NCBI GenBank assembly: GCA_037178975.1
Contig: JASJZH010000002.1
Span: forward strand, 4,216,001 to 4,280,000
From: Oscheius tipulae
Lineage: Eukaryota > Nematoda > Chromadorea > Rhabditida > Rhabditidae
Direction of reading: 5' to 3'
Length of the DNA stretch: 64,000 bases
Every line of letters begins with the position of its first letter. The stretch's first letter is position 1. A program made the position numbers and the translations under genes. Shown piece after piece: positions 12,955 through 25,633 of the stretch. A model generated the notes under the pieces. It searched no databases. It was not told where the DNA came from and saw only the letters and a program-made list of their open reading frames with translations.

Positions 12955-14548
12955 CAGCCCATCGACCCACCGCCCCTACTGCTCCTGGAAGCAGATGATT
13001 CTTCTGCTTAGGTCGAAGCAATAATGTGTGTTTTTGTTATGGTAATAAACCGAGTGATGCGACCAAAAAGTACCTGTGATGTAGTAGGCGCGCGGTGGGT
13101 ATCAAAGGGGCATGAACTTGGCCCCACGTTTTGGATGCAGTTTCGAGGCTACCTGAAACGACAGCTATTACGAGGAAGAGAGCAAGATAAGACAGATTTA
13201 GAAAGGGTCAGAGGGCAGGAATGAATCAGAACTGGAGAAAAAAATGGTCACGTGGAGAAGTGAGACGAGACGGAAGAGCGACAGTCTGTAAGAACAGCAT
13301 AGTCATAATTACGAAACTTCAAAGAGTTCGAAACATTGGAAATTGGTTAGCTAGGAGCACCCGAAAGAAGAAAAAACTTTGGAAAACTTGTAAAAAAAAA
13401 AAGACGTCTCTCTTACAACCGTGTCTGATGTGTATGTTTGAGTGTTTGTGCGTGACCTATTGCGGATACTAAGGGGTTGGACACGGGGGACCGGGGGTTC
13501 GGATCTCACCCAGGACCAAAATTTTCGTGATCAGGGTAGGCAGTTTAGAAATGGATAAGATGTCAGGTTCAAACGATCAGAAGAGGACAGTCAATAGACA
13601 GCTTGACAGATGAAAGCATATTGGCATGAAAACCGAGAGGTTGAAGAGCAGATAGGTTGAGAGACAAGGGTAAAAGAGTCATAGAGACAAACGATATGAA
13701 CCCAACAAAAAGCTAGAAAGTCCCAACAGTTGTAGGCATGCTATGGCAGGTTGTCGGAGAAACAAAGAGACAGACATACTGCCTAACAAAACAGTAGCAA
13801 ACTATCGAAAACGCAAGGTATCTTTTGAGAACTCTGTCTGCCTGTAAGAGATGACAAACCAACATACGCCTAACTGTAGGACTAGGCGTCAAATTTTCAT
13901 GCATCCCCGAAAAATGAAAAACAGGTAATGATATCAGTATTTTGGAAACAGCATAGCTGCTTGGGACGGCGAAGCCGTTCGAAATGGCTGGCAAGTTTAA
14001 AGCACATAATTACAGTTGGCATGTCGAACCAAAAGAGTTAGTGCAACTTGGAAAAGGATGCAGCAAAGCGCTCCACGCTCGGTACAGGACGGGGACAAGA
14101 ACAAGAGAAATAGAACACGGGCAGCTTGATTGACTTCTTCTCTAGAAAAGAGTAGCCTCGGTGATGCGAAAAGTACTCGTCTGGAGAGAGAGCCGTCAAA
14201 TAACTAGACTGCAGTCGTTTTTCCTGGAAGCGATTCTATTGTCTTTCATCCATCCGCGCCATCTCGCATAAATAGAAAAAGTAGATAAATGGGATGTACA
14301 CGTGTTGAGGCACTTAGAGTGAAGTGGGAGGGGCTGTTGTGATTAGTGTCCGTGCTCCCCTGGGGTAAGCGCTGAGCCGTACCAGATTGCCGGAACACAA
14401 ACTGGCATCTCTCTCAATAGAGAGAGGCTATAATGTACGCGTCTGTGTGTGAAATCGGACACCCCAGAGCCATCTCCACGAGCCTGAATGAAGAATAAAA
14501 GTCAGTGCCCCTGAAAAGAAGGGCTTCTCCATCGATTTCGGGGTCTAA

Positions 14549-14567
14549 AGAGAGAGAGAGAGAGAGA
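14549..14567. repeat. AG dinucleotide microsatellite
   Basis: About nine tandem AG units. It gives rise to a spurious SLSLSL reading on the opposite strand. Confidence 0.85.
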
Positions 14568-15226
14568 AGGGGGAGGCCAGCGGAAACTTTACGGTCCATT
14601 TGGTGCATATTTGTGGCGGCTTGCGAGTAATTGCATAGGTACAAGTGTTCCTTCGGAGAGAGGAAAGAGATCGAGCGAAAACAACGGGAACGGAGAGACA
14701 AGACACTTAATGGAATATTTTAGCGTGACAACAGCCACCGCCCAAAAAATAGGGTTCACTTGTATAAGACGTCAGTCGATGCCCAACAGAAGAATGAGTG
14801 ACACCAGTACGTAAGCGTCTTCGAAAAGCAACAACAAGTTACTGACAGTAATTGAAATTTTGAAACATTCAGCCTCTGGTATTGTAGGACAGCTAAGGAA
14901 ACGTTTGTGAAACTTCAGAGCGGATTCGAAGGGAGATAACGGTCAGATCGGATGTAAACCAATGTGATAGATGCACTGGTATTCAAAATCCTTGTTTGAT
15001 TTGTGTGCTAGTAGTGCCTTAGAACAGAGATCTTGTGAGGAAACTTAATACTGATGAATTAAAAAGATCGATTAAATAAGCTCTTACGATCTAAAGTGGT
15101 TTCCACTATCCTATGCTGTCAAACTGAATAATGGATCGGATCGTCGAACAAGGCTGAACTTTTCGCGGAATAGCTCTGCCAAAGATTTGTATAAAAAAGA
15201 ACTGTTCAGCTCGAACTGACAGTTTG

Positions 15227-15266
15227 ATACCAGTCAGGTTCGATAATATTCAAACCTGACTGGTAT
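15227..15266. repeat. Perfect 14-bp inverted repeat with 12-nt loop
   Basis: The left arm ATACCAGTCAGGTT at 15227-15240 and the right arm AACCTGACTGGTAT at 15253-15266 are exact reverse complements separated by 12 nt. It lies in the gene-poor region. It could fold as a hairpin in RNA or be a relic of a small element; I see no gene that it belongs to. Confidence 0.8.
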
Positions 15267-18239
15267 AACACCCTGTGGTTCCGGAACAATATTTAAAAGA
15301 GAAAATTTGATAAATCCTCTCTATAGTCTTCCAATGCGGCATGCATAACCAAGGGGCTATTTCTGCTTCAAGAGAAAATTGGTCTCTCTCAGACGACGGA
15401 AATGTGACGGATACGAAAAATGAGTACTGGTGACAAGACATATCGAGAGAACAAATAAACATAGTGCTTGTTGTAAATGCAGCCGTGTGAACCGGAGGTC
15501 ATTTGAAATGCAACTTGGCCGATAAGGGAGAACAGGCACGAAAGAGGCGATTCCGAGAATAACAGGAGAAAGGCGTGACTTGTGACGTAGAGTGGACAGA
15601 GAAAGAGAGATAGATGATCAGGAATCGGAACGTGATAGACAGGAGAGAGAGGACATCAAACATTCGGGGGAGGACCTGGTGAAGAGTCAGGTTGCAGGCT
15701 CGGGTGTTCGAAAGGAGTTGGTCAAATGAACTTCAGGAGCACCAGTCTGTCTGGAATTCTGTCTGGTATTCTTTCTGTGATCCAACACTGGTAACTCATG
15801 TTAAGTTGGCAGGTGCAGTGTGGGCAAAGGACATGATACGTTAAAATGGAAAAAAAATGACTTGATGGTATAGAAGAAAGTAGCTGACATAACAAGAGCA
15901 AAAGAAGCTTCCTCCAGAAGGAAGACATTTATCAGTTCAGACACTAACTTGCTGATCCTTTCATTGAATTTCAAAACAACAGCCACCAAACGATGTCTTC
16001 TCACGGAAGAAGACTTTTGGCCTCTCAGAGCATATAGATGTCTGATTCCCTTCATATCGGGCCGGACCCTCGTTCATAACGGCATGAATGTGCCCTGGCG
16101 CCCAGAGAATGGAATGGCCTTCGGCTCCCAAAATGACACTGCCGGGGCCCTAAGAAATGACCGCGCAGCACAGGAAATTGTGTGGTGGTTGTTGTTTGGA
16201 GGAGGAGAGAGAGAAGGAGATAAAGCGCTGCAAATGGTCCGGCTGTGTCAATTGGTTGAGTTTGGATGAAATTCGCTATAGTGAGAGGTTTACGAGCAGT
16301 CCCCCTAGGCTGCTGGGGGCCATGTTGCTCAATTAGAACGAGGCAGGGGCTAGCCCCCAGCAGACACACCGATCAGAGCCGAAAAGACACACTGAATGGA
16401 AGCAACTTCCGGCAGGTGAACGCGCAGCAAAAATGTACTTCTTCTCCATGCAAAGGAGATGCACTGATACCAGAATGGTTCTGTAGAAGAAGAGTTGCCG
16501 TTTGGACAGTACAGACAGGGATTGAAAGATGAGAGATTGCGGACAATCAATTTTTAACCTCATGAGAACAGTACAAGGCTTGTTAGACTGGCTCACAAGA
16601 GTTCACAGGACAAATGAGATGAAGCCAAGGAGCCAAATCATTTCTGAAATTTTTTGGAAAAGTCAAGAGTCTCGAGAGGAATGGAATTATAGAAGACTCT
16701 TTGGTTCAGTTCATTGATTCAGTTAGATTAGGCTGCAAGACTGGTTCGCAACATGGAAAAGAGACGAACTCCATCGTCGAGAGACACCTTCGACTAATCC
16801 TATTCCATAGTGTCACTTCCGCATTTCCACCTCAAAATAGCAAAAAGAAAAAGAAGAATGAACGTGTGGTCCTATTCAGTACATCCATCGACGGAGGACG
16901 GCATCTGATTTATCACTTGACAAACGACATCCTCAGGGATCGAGGCCCTAAAAACGTCCTCCCCTCTCACACAATTAGTATTCGGCTTGCAAACAAAACT
17001 GGAAGAGGAAGAATGACTTGGGAATCCTTTAGCTTTTTCTTAACACAAAGTTGCGTCTTTAGCTGAAAAAGAACTGCCTGGGCTACGGGGTCGTCTAACG
17101 AGATTGCCCAATAATTTGGTTTGTTTCCGGGCCGGAGACATGTCTTTACAAACAGCACACGTTGATTACTGCACAGAGCTTAGGTCCACCTCTTTACGTC
17201 ATTTTTCGCCATTCTTTGACAGAAATATGGTACTGTGTAGTGAGTAACAGCCTCTAAAATACGTGGATTGAATTGTTTAAAGTATAGAATGACGCTGAGA
17301 ATAAAAGGGAAAGTCGTAAGACAACGAGGGAAAGACAGAATGGACCAAGCAGAAAACTGTTCCAAGTTGAAAATTCAAAGTTGTTACTGTGAAGATCACG
17401 GTTGGGATACGGGATGTGCCATCGATCTGTCTGTCAAGAAATATTCCTGCCCACGAATCACACGCTATAATATGCAAGTTCCCAAAAAAGTACATAAAAT
17501 ACCGAGTCATTTGATCTCTGGCCAGCGGGACCGCTTGTTGGGCATGAGAACGTAATCCAAATTTGAAACTGGCTACTCTCCTGGGAGGGAAGAGCAGAGA
17601 CAAGAGAAAGGAGAAGGAAGGCAATGTTTCATTAAAGAAGAAGCCACGTCAGAATGGCCAAGAGGATCAAGAGGACGCCGCCCGTTTTAATGAGGATTTC
17701 TCTGAAGGACTGGGACGCGCGAGAGTAAGTGCGAGTTGAAAGCCCACAAAAAAGGGCTGGAGGGCAGGCCAGATAAATGAGAATGCGAGACAAGTGCCTC
17801 TACCTAGTGTCAGAGGAGACAGCAGAGAGACGTAGTTAGTTTGGTCTGGGATAGAAAATTCGATACAGAACTGTGTGGATGCCTAGGGCAGTTGGTTATT
17901 CGTAAAGACATAGAACAAAGAACGAGAGGGACAGCCTCATCTCCTCATATATTGCGAATGCATTGCGCTTGAGTTCATTGATCCGGAGCAAAGAGACAAA
18001 ACAACTAACAAAGACTCTGGTTGTTTGTAAGCAAGAGGAGACTATGGAGTCCGTCGAGATTTAAAAGGAACTTGATTTGGATAGTTCTGTGGAACTACTG
18101 TAACGAACAGTCCAATACTACTTTCCCTGAACTCTTCTGGTAACCAGATTCGCTCAGTGTTGTATAGTCGGGATTAGCTTAACCTGAGAAAAATCTGTTG
18201 GCAAGTCAAGCGATCCTAACTCCACTTCAGTTGCCGAGT

Positions 18240-18752
18240 ATGTTGGCGCCGTGGCTGGCCATCTTCCATCTGCTGCTGGTAGCTGTCCTCGTCGTCTGCA
18301 AGAAGGACAAGAAGACTGCCTCGGTATGTGCACATTCCTACAAATAAAAGAAAATTCAGACAAGCTACCCCGGCCAGCCGAAGTCCGAGCCGACGAAGAA
18401 AGAAGAAGAGAAGGCGAAGAGCAAGAAGAACTTCTCGATCAAGCTCAATTTTGATCCGCCCGTCGAGTCGGAAAAGGAGCCGGAAAAGACGGATCTCGGA
18501 GACAAGGACGAGTTCAACCCGCTTCTGGACAAGAGGATCCAGAGCAGACTGGGGAAGACGAGGCGCACAGAACTCGAGATGTCGACGGACCTGACGCAAG
18601 ACAGCATCTCGACCCGAAAGCCTCTGGATGGGAGGAATGCGTCGACAAAGACGGCTGGACTGATGGTAGTCGAGACCAAAGGAAGCGACAGGAGTAGCAT
18701 GCAGCCGGTGCCGCAAGCGACGAAGCCGGAAAATACGAGCACCTACCTCTGA
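18240..18752 (+). CDS. Small single-pass membrane protein with lysine-rich tail
   Basis: Two exons joined by a 36-nt intron that starts GTATGTGC and ends TTCAG. The product is about 158 residues. The N terminus, MLAPWLAIFHLLLVAVLVVC, is a hydrophobic helix without a clear cleavage site, so it is probably a signal anchor. It is followed at once by KKDKKTAS and a highly charged Lys/Glu/Asp tail containing FSIKLNFDPP and RIQSRLGKTRRTELEM. The stop is at 18750-18752. Codon usage is strongly GC-biased at third positions, unlike the surrounding DNA, which supports real coding. A CTTCAG acceptor lies 10 nt before the ATG and the repeat word TTGGCAAGTCAAG lies just upstream, so a 5' UTR intron or trans-splice site is likely. 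I recognise no family. Confidence 0.75.
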
Positions 18753-19018
18753 TGAAGCCCTACGGAAGGGACAAATGGAACTGAATCTGCAGACCATTAA
18801 CCAAAAAATAGAATATTACCGTGAGTCCCTTTTTTTGCTATAGGGGATTTTGGGGATAGGAGACATGTTGATGAAGTAGAGGGAACATGGGTATAAAAGG
18901 AGGCTTGGGGTTGAACAGAAGAGCTGTCCCTGGTGTGAAACTGTCAAAACAATCTCTGGAAACACAAGATTCATCGGTAAAGCTTCATTTGACTGTCAGA
19001 AATGTACAGAAAACAAGG

Positions 19019-20464
19019 TTATTCTTCCGCCGACATGATTCGAGCTGAGGGTTGATCACCGACTTCTTGAGACCCGTAACTACTGACACTTCCCCGTGCT
19101 TCTGGATTATCGATACCCGCATATTCGTTGTGTGCTACTTCCACGTCTCTATACAAAATATAGTGTTGAATCATGAAGACGATGTCGAAGATGATCGATA
19201 CGAGACCAAGTCCAAACTTGACTGGGTTTCCGTAGAAACTCCTCCAGTCTCCGACATTGGCTGACTGTAAGACCATTTGGAGAATGTCGAGAGAGCCGCC
19301 GGTGAAGTCGAGGAGAATGTTCCCGATGGACCAGCCGACTGTACTCTTCCGACGAAAGTTGTAGAAGGCCTATAATTTTGGGATTGACTTGATAGAAGAA
19401 TAAGACAAACCTGTGGGAAGTATTTGGACATGGTTACAGCCATTTTAATATAAGAAAGAGAGTTGACGAAAGTCAGGGCGTTGTAGACTCCGAAGACGGA
19501 CAGAGCCCCCGAAACTATTCCTACAAGGACAAGAATCGTACCTAGTCCCATGCATGGCTTCGAGACTCGTTGATTTTCGCGCTAAAGTACTTTCTTGGAC
19601 CGTTCAAAAAGTCAGTTACCTCGTAAAAGAAGCACTGTGCTCCTGTAACCAGACAGGCGATCAGAGCATGCACTGCAAAAACTACGTCATTCAGATAGAC
19701 CGGATTGGGGCTGTGGGGGTTAGTTTGCTGGTATTCTGCCTGAATATAGGGTTTGGAAAACAGTTAACTCTTCTTACCTGAACGAAGGGATTGAAGAACA
19801 TCAACAGATTGTAGATCGAGTAGGCTGTGAAGCCGATGACGTTCAGAAGCAGAAAGTCAAAGTTCAGTCCAATCACACTTAAATTCCAGTTATTGTACCA
19901 GACTCACACCCAGTTTACCTCTTCCTGCTACAGTTGAGAAAGATTTGAGGGTAGAATGAGATGCTCCAAGCGAAGAAGTAAGTCCACCCCACGATATCAG
20001 CGATCCAGTCGACTGCTCGAGACTGGATGATGTTCAGACGGACAAAGGCTGGCTCCAGACTAGAAACATACCATCAGATTGCTAGTTATTAAAACTTACT
20101 CGAGAGGACACTTGGACTCGTTCCCACCCATCACTCGACAGTCAATAGGGTCCACTACAAGCTGAGAAGTCAGCTTCTTTCCCTTGACCCATAGTGTTCC
20201 TTTTCCAGTTTTGGAGATTACTGTAGTGTTCAAAATATCGAGACTCTCTGTTAAATCCGAGGTATTGAACAGAATGAGAATGTCATAAGGCTGAGGTTCT
20301 CTGAATCGGTTCTATTCAATCTTCAAGTAGTCTACTTACGTCTTGTAAACTATCGGACTGACTTCTCCAATGACCACCGACTGAACATGGCTCTCTGGTC
20401 GAAGTTGGTCCAAAGAACTGGCTGTGGTGAACAGTAATATCAAAGATAGAAGTAATCGAGCCAT
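19019..20464 (-). CDS. ctns: Cystinosin, lysosomal cystine/proton symporter
   Basis: Cystinosin exports cystine from lysosomes together with protons. The start at 20464 gives a signal peptide ([17 protein letters not shown]), followed by a luminal domain of about 120 residues. Next comes the seven-helix PQ-loop core: [16 protein letters not shown] holds the first PQ loop, [21 protein letters not shown] matches the family's NFDFLALN-type block, and MSKYFPQ holds the second. The last helix is [21 protein letters not shown]. The stop is at 19019-19021. The tail SYGSQEV could be sorting-related, but a canonical GYDQL-type end is not seen. Introns are 35-60 nt with TTTCAG or similar ends. Order and length match the family, and the call is secure. 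Confidence 0.92.
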
Positions 20465-21845
20465 TTTGGTATCACATAAACCTGAGAAGAATTCGTTGCA
20501 CGGCGGAAGCATCAATTAAAATAAACAGACAAGTCACATGGAAAGAGAGAACTAAACTGTTACGTCTTATAAAGAAAACAATTTCGAAAGATCTCGTTTC
20601 TCTTAAAACTCTTCGATTTTAATTGAAAAGCGAGCAAACAAGCTCTTAAAATAACAAAATTGGTCATTCACAAGCCTAGACATGGGGGGAGGAAAGGTCG
20701 AAGAAGCAACAATAGAACAAACGTCGGAGCATTTCTTTCAGATACTCAGAATTAGCATTGAATGGCCTTTTTCTGCTAAAAAATTTGCTTGGGAACAGGG
20801 GAAAAGAATCACAATGTTTGTGATTTTAGGCCTTAGTTAGAAAAGGTCAAGAATGATACCACATTGTGGAAGAGATTAAACAGCAAGAGAGAAAGAGAAA
20901 CGCATACTTCTACTTGAAGGTCAGCAAGGAAAGACAGAGAACAGTTATTTGACAAGGGGTCTTTGACCAGTGGATAAAAGAAAGGATGTTTGAGAATGAG
21001 CCTGTTCATTGATCCCTAGAAAATTGTCCCAAATTTGCGAATCTTTTGCACTTATTCGATTAGAGAATTGAAATGCTGAAGAGGAAAAAAGCTGACGCGA
21101 ACACGCGGGGAGGAAATTGGATGCTGACCTACAGGCAGAAATTGTTTACTTTTCGATAAACTGACGTCTCGTGAGGAAACTCTAGTACTTATGTAGGTAA
21201 AGGAGGCGCTTCCCTGGGACATAGACCAGCTGATGCAATAGAACCTGTTCTCGTGCAATGAAAATTCTTAGAAATGATGAGATGGGACTTCCCCGCAAGT
21301 GTCTGTGAGAAAGATGACAATTGTGATGAAAGCAAGGCAACGAAAATGAAAACTTCTGGGAAACGGAATGACTATAGACTAACTCAAGGAAGGAAGTTGT
21401 TGATGGACCGTTCAAAGAAAAGTCAGGATGATTTCCAAAACAATAGCATGCACAGAACAAGTGATTAGGAGTCTTATCGACTTTTCAGTGTTTTCCGCCG
21501 ACAAAACAGCTGATCGCCTCGCTGGCTCGTTTTCCTGTTTTTCTCTTCTCCGACAATCAAAGCTAACACACTTTCTCGGGCTTTTTATTTGAAAATGGAC
21601 CAGAAAGTAACGGGAAAGAGAGAAGATAAAACTGAGAACCGAACGTGTTTATTGAAATTATTGGATGACCGATCGGTCGGGTAGATTAGACCCTTTTCAA
21701 ACGTGTTCGAACAGCTGATCTTGGTTGTTTTGGACTGTAGCTGAAAGACCGAGTACGCAATGCGTACTCTTGTTGATTTCTGTTCAATCGGGACAATTTA
21801 AACCTTTTCTTTTTGAGTTCCTATCAACCATTTCTCTTTTAGATT
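20465..21845. other. Intergenic between cystinosin and VPS35L
   Basis: Divergent promoter region of about 1.4 kb. Open frames are short and without supporting splice sites. An acceptor CTCTTTTAG ends 3 nt before the VPS35L start codon. Confidence 0.4.
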
Positions 21846-24800
21846 ATGGGTACGGAAGTAAGATGGAAGATTCGAAAGTATGAGAACCGAAGAACTCCTC
21901 AAGTCGGTAACCCAGTCCTGAGTCATCCACTGCTTCCCAAATCGGCATACTACAAGAAAACGGTCGATTTGGAAGAGAAAGAGGAGGAAGAACAAGAGAA
22001 TTATGATTTTATCGACCCACTGGGTGAGCTTGCATACTATCGATCTCACAATAGATCATTTCAGGAGCCACAAATGGCGAAACACCATTCCCAGAACCGA
22101 TCATTGTTCCAAAAGAGGAACAATGGATTCGGAAGATCGATAAAAATCTAGATAATACATTGGAAACTATTGAAAATGACAGGATGGTGCTTGGTAAGTA
22201 GAAGAGGAGAGATTAGTTTGGGCAGTTCATTGTGCTTGGAAAAACACTGGTGGTGTCCTTGCATTCGCTACAGGGTAGAAAGTCATTTTCAGACATTGTC
22301 CTTCCTAATTTTGCTCCCTGGAAGAAAAAGCGCCAAGAGATTCTGGATTTCTCTGACAAGGAACAGCCGGCGAGACCAGCATATTCGAAGATTTCCTTCA
22401 GTCAGATGAATGCCCCCGAAAAAATTCGGAGACGGTTCGTTTCCATACTTCATTTTCGAGATTCTTGCCATTCAGGATGGAAATAATGGACGACATGTCC
22501 GGGCTGAAGAAAATTACAGAGTCGTCACAAACCGAGATTGTCAACAGTATTCGACAGATGAGAAACACACTGGTTCAGAACTGGCAACAGAACAAGAGAG
22601 TCGAGTCCATCGTGGTAAGATATTATTTTAATCTTTGTAAAAAAAAAACTTACTTCAGCTGATGACGGACCTAGCCAGAATGCTCACTTCGACGACGACT
22701 ACCTCCTTCTATCCGCATCAATGGGTTTTGACGACGGATGTTCTGGACCTCTTTGGAAAACTCATCTATGATCGACTGCTTGAGAAGTCTAATGAAGTAG
22801 GTATTGTATTTCTAGATTTTGCAAATCAGTTTAGGAGAGACGAGCCCTTCATCAGAGTGCCTTGACACCGAATTTCACTTCGGACGACATCCCAAAGGAG
22901 GCGACCGAAGTAGCGAAGAACTGGTTCTGTAAAATAGCCGACATCAAGGAACTCATACCGAGATTCTACGGTAGATTCATTGTCTTTCTGTTAAACTTTG
23001 TTCAGTCGAGTCGGCAATGATCTCTTGTCTTCGATTCCTCGACAGTACCAGCATCCGGGTGAACCTTATCCGACTAGCCAGCATGACCACAAGTATTTGA
23101 GCTGAAGATTCATCTTCTAGAGAAGTATTCAGAATTCACACATACCCTGCAAGCATCCTACGGGAGAGCCTATTTGAGCAAAGTTTCGATGCATCTGGAT
23201 GCCGCTGATCGAGCTCCTCATTGGAGAGTTCTCAACGATTGGATGCAGAGTCCCATGCCTCAATTGGTTAGATTTTCAACAGCTTATTGTAAAATTCTTA
23301 CAGCCGGAGCTGACATCTTTCGCCTTGGAATGGATCATTCAATGTGTCTCTTACGGAGCAACGTCGATAAATGACATTGGCCCGATCTGGGAGTACTGTA
23401 AACAGGTAAAAACTATTAAAGTTTGTGAAACTGAAGCTGTATTTTTAGGATTCGAAACGAAGTTTCATTGTCCAAGCTTTCCTTAAAGGTGTTCCTCCAA
23501 GCTACTTGGTCGATCACATCCTCGACGTCATCCCTCTTTTGACCCATCGAAGTGCTTCTGGAAGAGACTTGACAGTGTTGGGAGATAGAATTATTCTCAC
23601 CGAGGTTCCGGAGGGCATCCGACAGGAAATCTTTGAGTATGTTCTTCAAAACATAGATACAGATCGAGCTTCAGTGCTGTCTGGTCGGCCACTGTCAACT
23701 TGGAACGGACAGACGACTTTCTGAAAAGTGCGAACTCTTGGATTCGGTTCGCTTCGAAGTGAGAACCATTGTTCTTATTCCTATTTTCAATTTCAGACAC
23801 TTCCCCTCCTCGTCTCTCAGTCCTCTTTTGACCAAATTTGTCTGGCGACTCTCTCCCCTACCGGTACTTCCTCCTAATATCTTCAACTTTTTACAGGATG
23901 TTCAGAGTTCTTTCGGCGAGTCGATTGTAGACTTTGTCCGGAACATTCTGGACTATCTGAACGGGGATCTTCTGTCCCTTCTGAAGGACGACAATTTTAT
24001 CACCATCGTCAAGTGGCTCAGGTACCAAACTTTAGGCCAACTGAACAGATTTATAGAGACGAGGAGTACTGTCTAGCCACTTCAAAAGCAGTAGTCTCTG
24101 CCTTCTTGAGACTGTGTAAGCCGCAATCGGTCAGCGAGTTCATTGTTGCTTACCAGGTTTCGTCTTTCTATTGGCGGGTTTATTCGAAATTTCAGTTGTC
24201 GGAACACTGCTTCACCTTGTCTCAGTCTCTGAGACCTGATTCTGTGACAGACGAGGTTAATTCGACCTGTTCCATGATCTGTTCGGCAATGGATCGGATA
24301 GATCTCGGGTCAGATTTGGAGAACTCTCTTCAATGGCTCGTCGGAATTCGGAGCTCCATGGGAGAGTGGTCGCAGATTGTTGAGGCTTGTTCTACTTAGT
24401 TCCATAGGAAAAAAAAATAAGAACATTCGCTTTTACTAGCGCTTACCAGAAGAGCCTGGTGGGAAAAGAGTGAAAAAAAAGAGCGCCAATGCAAATTGAA
24501 TGCAAAAGGACGGCTGATACCAAACTGAACCTAGAAACAGTACTCTTTCAGCACGTGACGAATCTTCTCTCCCGCTGTGCCCTGCACTGTCTCTCCCATA
24601 TAAAGGCCACAAACAAGAGAGGGATCTGGTTGAGGTAATCTGAATATTCTTTCAATTAAATAGCATTTTCAGAGCCTGCATCGCGAACATTTTTATCACA
24701 ATCCCCTCTATCTCCTCCCCGAAGGAACGTTTCCATTTTGCCATCCAAGGAACAGCCATCGCTCTGGCTGCCAATTCATTGCCTCAGGTATTTTTGTTCA

Positions 24801-25503
24801 GTTTTCTTTTGGTAATTAAGAGTTTAGGCCGACTCGATGATGAAGTTGTGTGCCGAGATCCTGAACGACTTCCCCCCCAACAGTCTCTTCGTCTCCTTGT
24901 CCGCCAAATGGCTCTCCCTCCTCGTTTTCGTCCCAGACTCTCCCAACAAGAAAATTCTTTACCTTTTCAATGCCTTCATGAGCATTTTGGACGGGTAATT
25001 CGGTTTATTTTTTTAACCTATTTCTGTTCAGAAAACGCTGGGAGGATCCAGTCTGCCATGCTACAATACTGATCCAGTCACTCTGCTACCTATCAGCTGT
25101 TGCTCAGCCAAAAATCGCTAGTAACTTCGCCTACGTCGCGACGAACGATGTCATTTATGGACAGAGCGAAGAGTACATGTGAGATCAGAGCTTAAGCAGA
25201 GAGTATCCAAAATTTAGAAATACTGTAGGAAGTTACGTCGATAATATTATGGAAATGTATCTTACTCTCATTGAGAAGGAGGATCAAACTTCTCCTTTCG
25301 CTTCGATGCTGCTCTTGGAATTCATGGCTTCTCACATGGAAATCGAGGGGAAACTCGTCTCCTTCGTCGGTAATCTCCTAAAGAAAATCGGTCGGGCCGG
25401 CTGTTATCAAAGTCGGCTGGAAGGAGTGGTAAACGATCTGATTCCCGTGAGTCAAGAGAATCCATCTCTGCGTTCTTTGCTAGAGAAATTCTGCTTTTTG
25501 TAA
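21846..25503 (+). CDS. vps35l: VPS35L, scaffold of the Retriever/Commander endosomal recycling complex
   Basis: VPS35L is the alpha-solenoid subunit of Retriever, which with VPS26C, VPS29 and the CCC complex returns membrane proteins from endosomes. About 15 exons can be joined. Matches to the human protein, in order: VLTTDVLDLFGKLIYDR (human VLITDILDTFGKLVYER), [20 protein letters not shown] (human [20 protein letters not shown]), FALEWIIQCVSYGA (human PAMDWIFQCISYHA), FITIPSISSPKERF (human FITIPSLAGIFTRL) and ANSLPQADSMMKL (human CLSQADAFFKAA). The N-terminal region is acidic and divergent. Most introns are 35-60 nt. One at 24389-24540 is 152 nt and carries a short dispersed repeat. The stop at 25501-25503 faces the next minus-strand gene 131 nt away. 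An acceptor TTTTAG lies 3 nt before the ATG, suggesting trans-splicing. Assignment is secure; some exon edges are not. Confidence 0.9.
24389..24540 (+). repeat. Intron of VPS35L carrying a dispersed repeat fragment
   Basis: This intron is about four times the local norm. Its segment at 24484-24513, starting CGCCAATGCAAA and ending GGACGGCTG, recurs at about 39356-39385 inside the forkhead intron with roughly three mismatches in 30 nt. Removing the intron restores the conserved frame across this part of VPS35L, so it is spliced. Confidence 0.6.
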
Positions 25504-25633
25504 TGTTTAGGTGCTCCCCCATTCCATCTCCGCATATCACCTTTTCACTCGCAAATTGGTACGGGTAATAAATTTTTATGCGATATGATAAACTTGTAAA
25601 TCTAACAAAAAGTGAAAACGTAACGAGTGAAAA

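Larger units (their letters stand above)
12955..18239. other. Gene-poor region of about 5.3 kb
   Basis: No exon chain could be assembled on either strand. Open frames here are short, lack conserved blocks and lack paired splice sites. Visible landmarks are an AG dinucleotide run at 14549-14567, a perfect inverted repeat at 15227-15266, a GC-richer patch at about 16060-16170 and a copy of the repeat word TTGGCAAGTCAAG at about 18198. It may hold regulatory DNA for the potassium channel gene, or non-coding RNA that I cannot recognise. Confidence 0.4.

Noticed and set aside
13470-13525. tRNA-like T-arm sequence GGGGGTTCGGATC
   Set aside because: The arms do not pair properly and no matching acceptor stem or anticodon arm lies at the right distance.
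15949-16369. Overlapping frames of about 105 codons on both strands in a GC-richer patch
   Set aside because: Both frames are open because the patch is GC-rich; neither shows a conserved motif.
18892-18899. TATAAAAG on the plus strand
   Set aside because: No plus-strand gene starts downstream; the next gene is on the minus strand and ends there.
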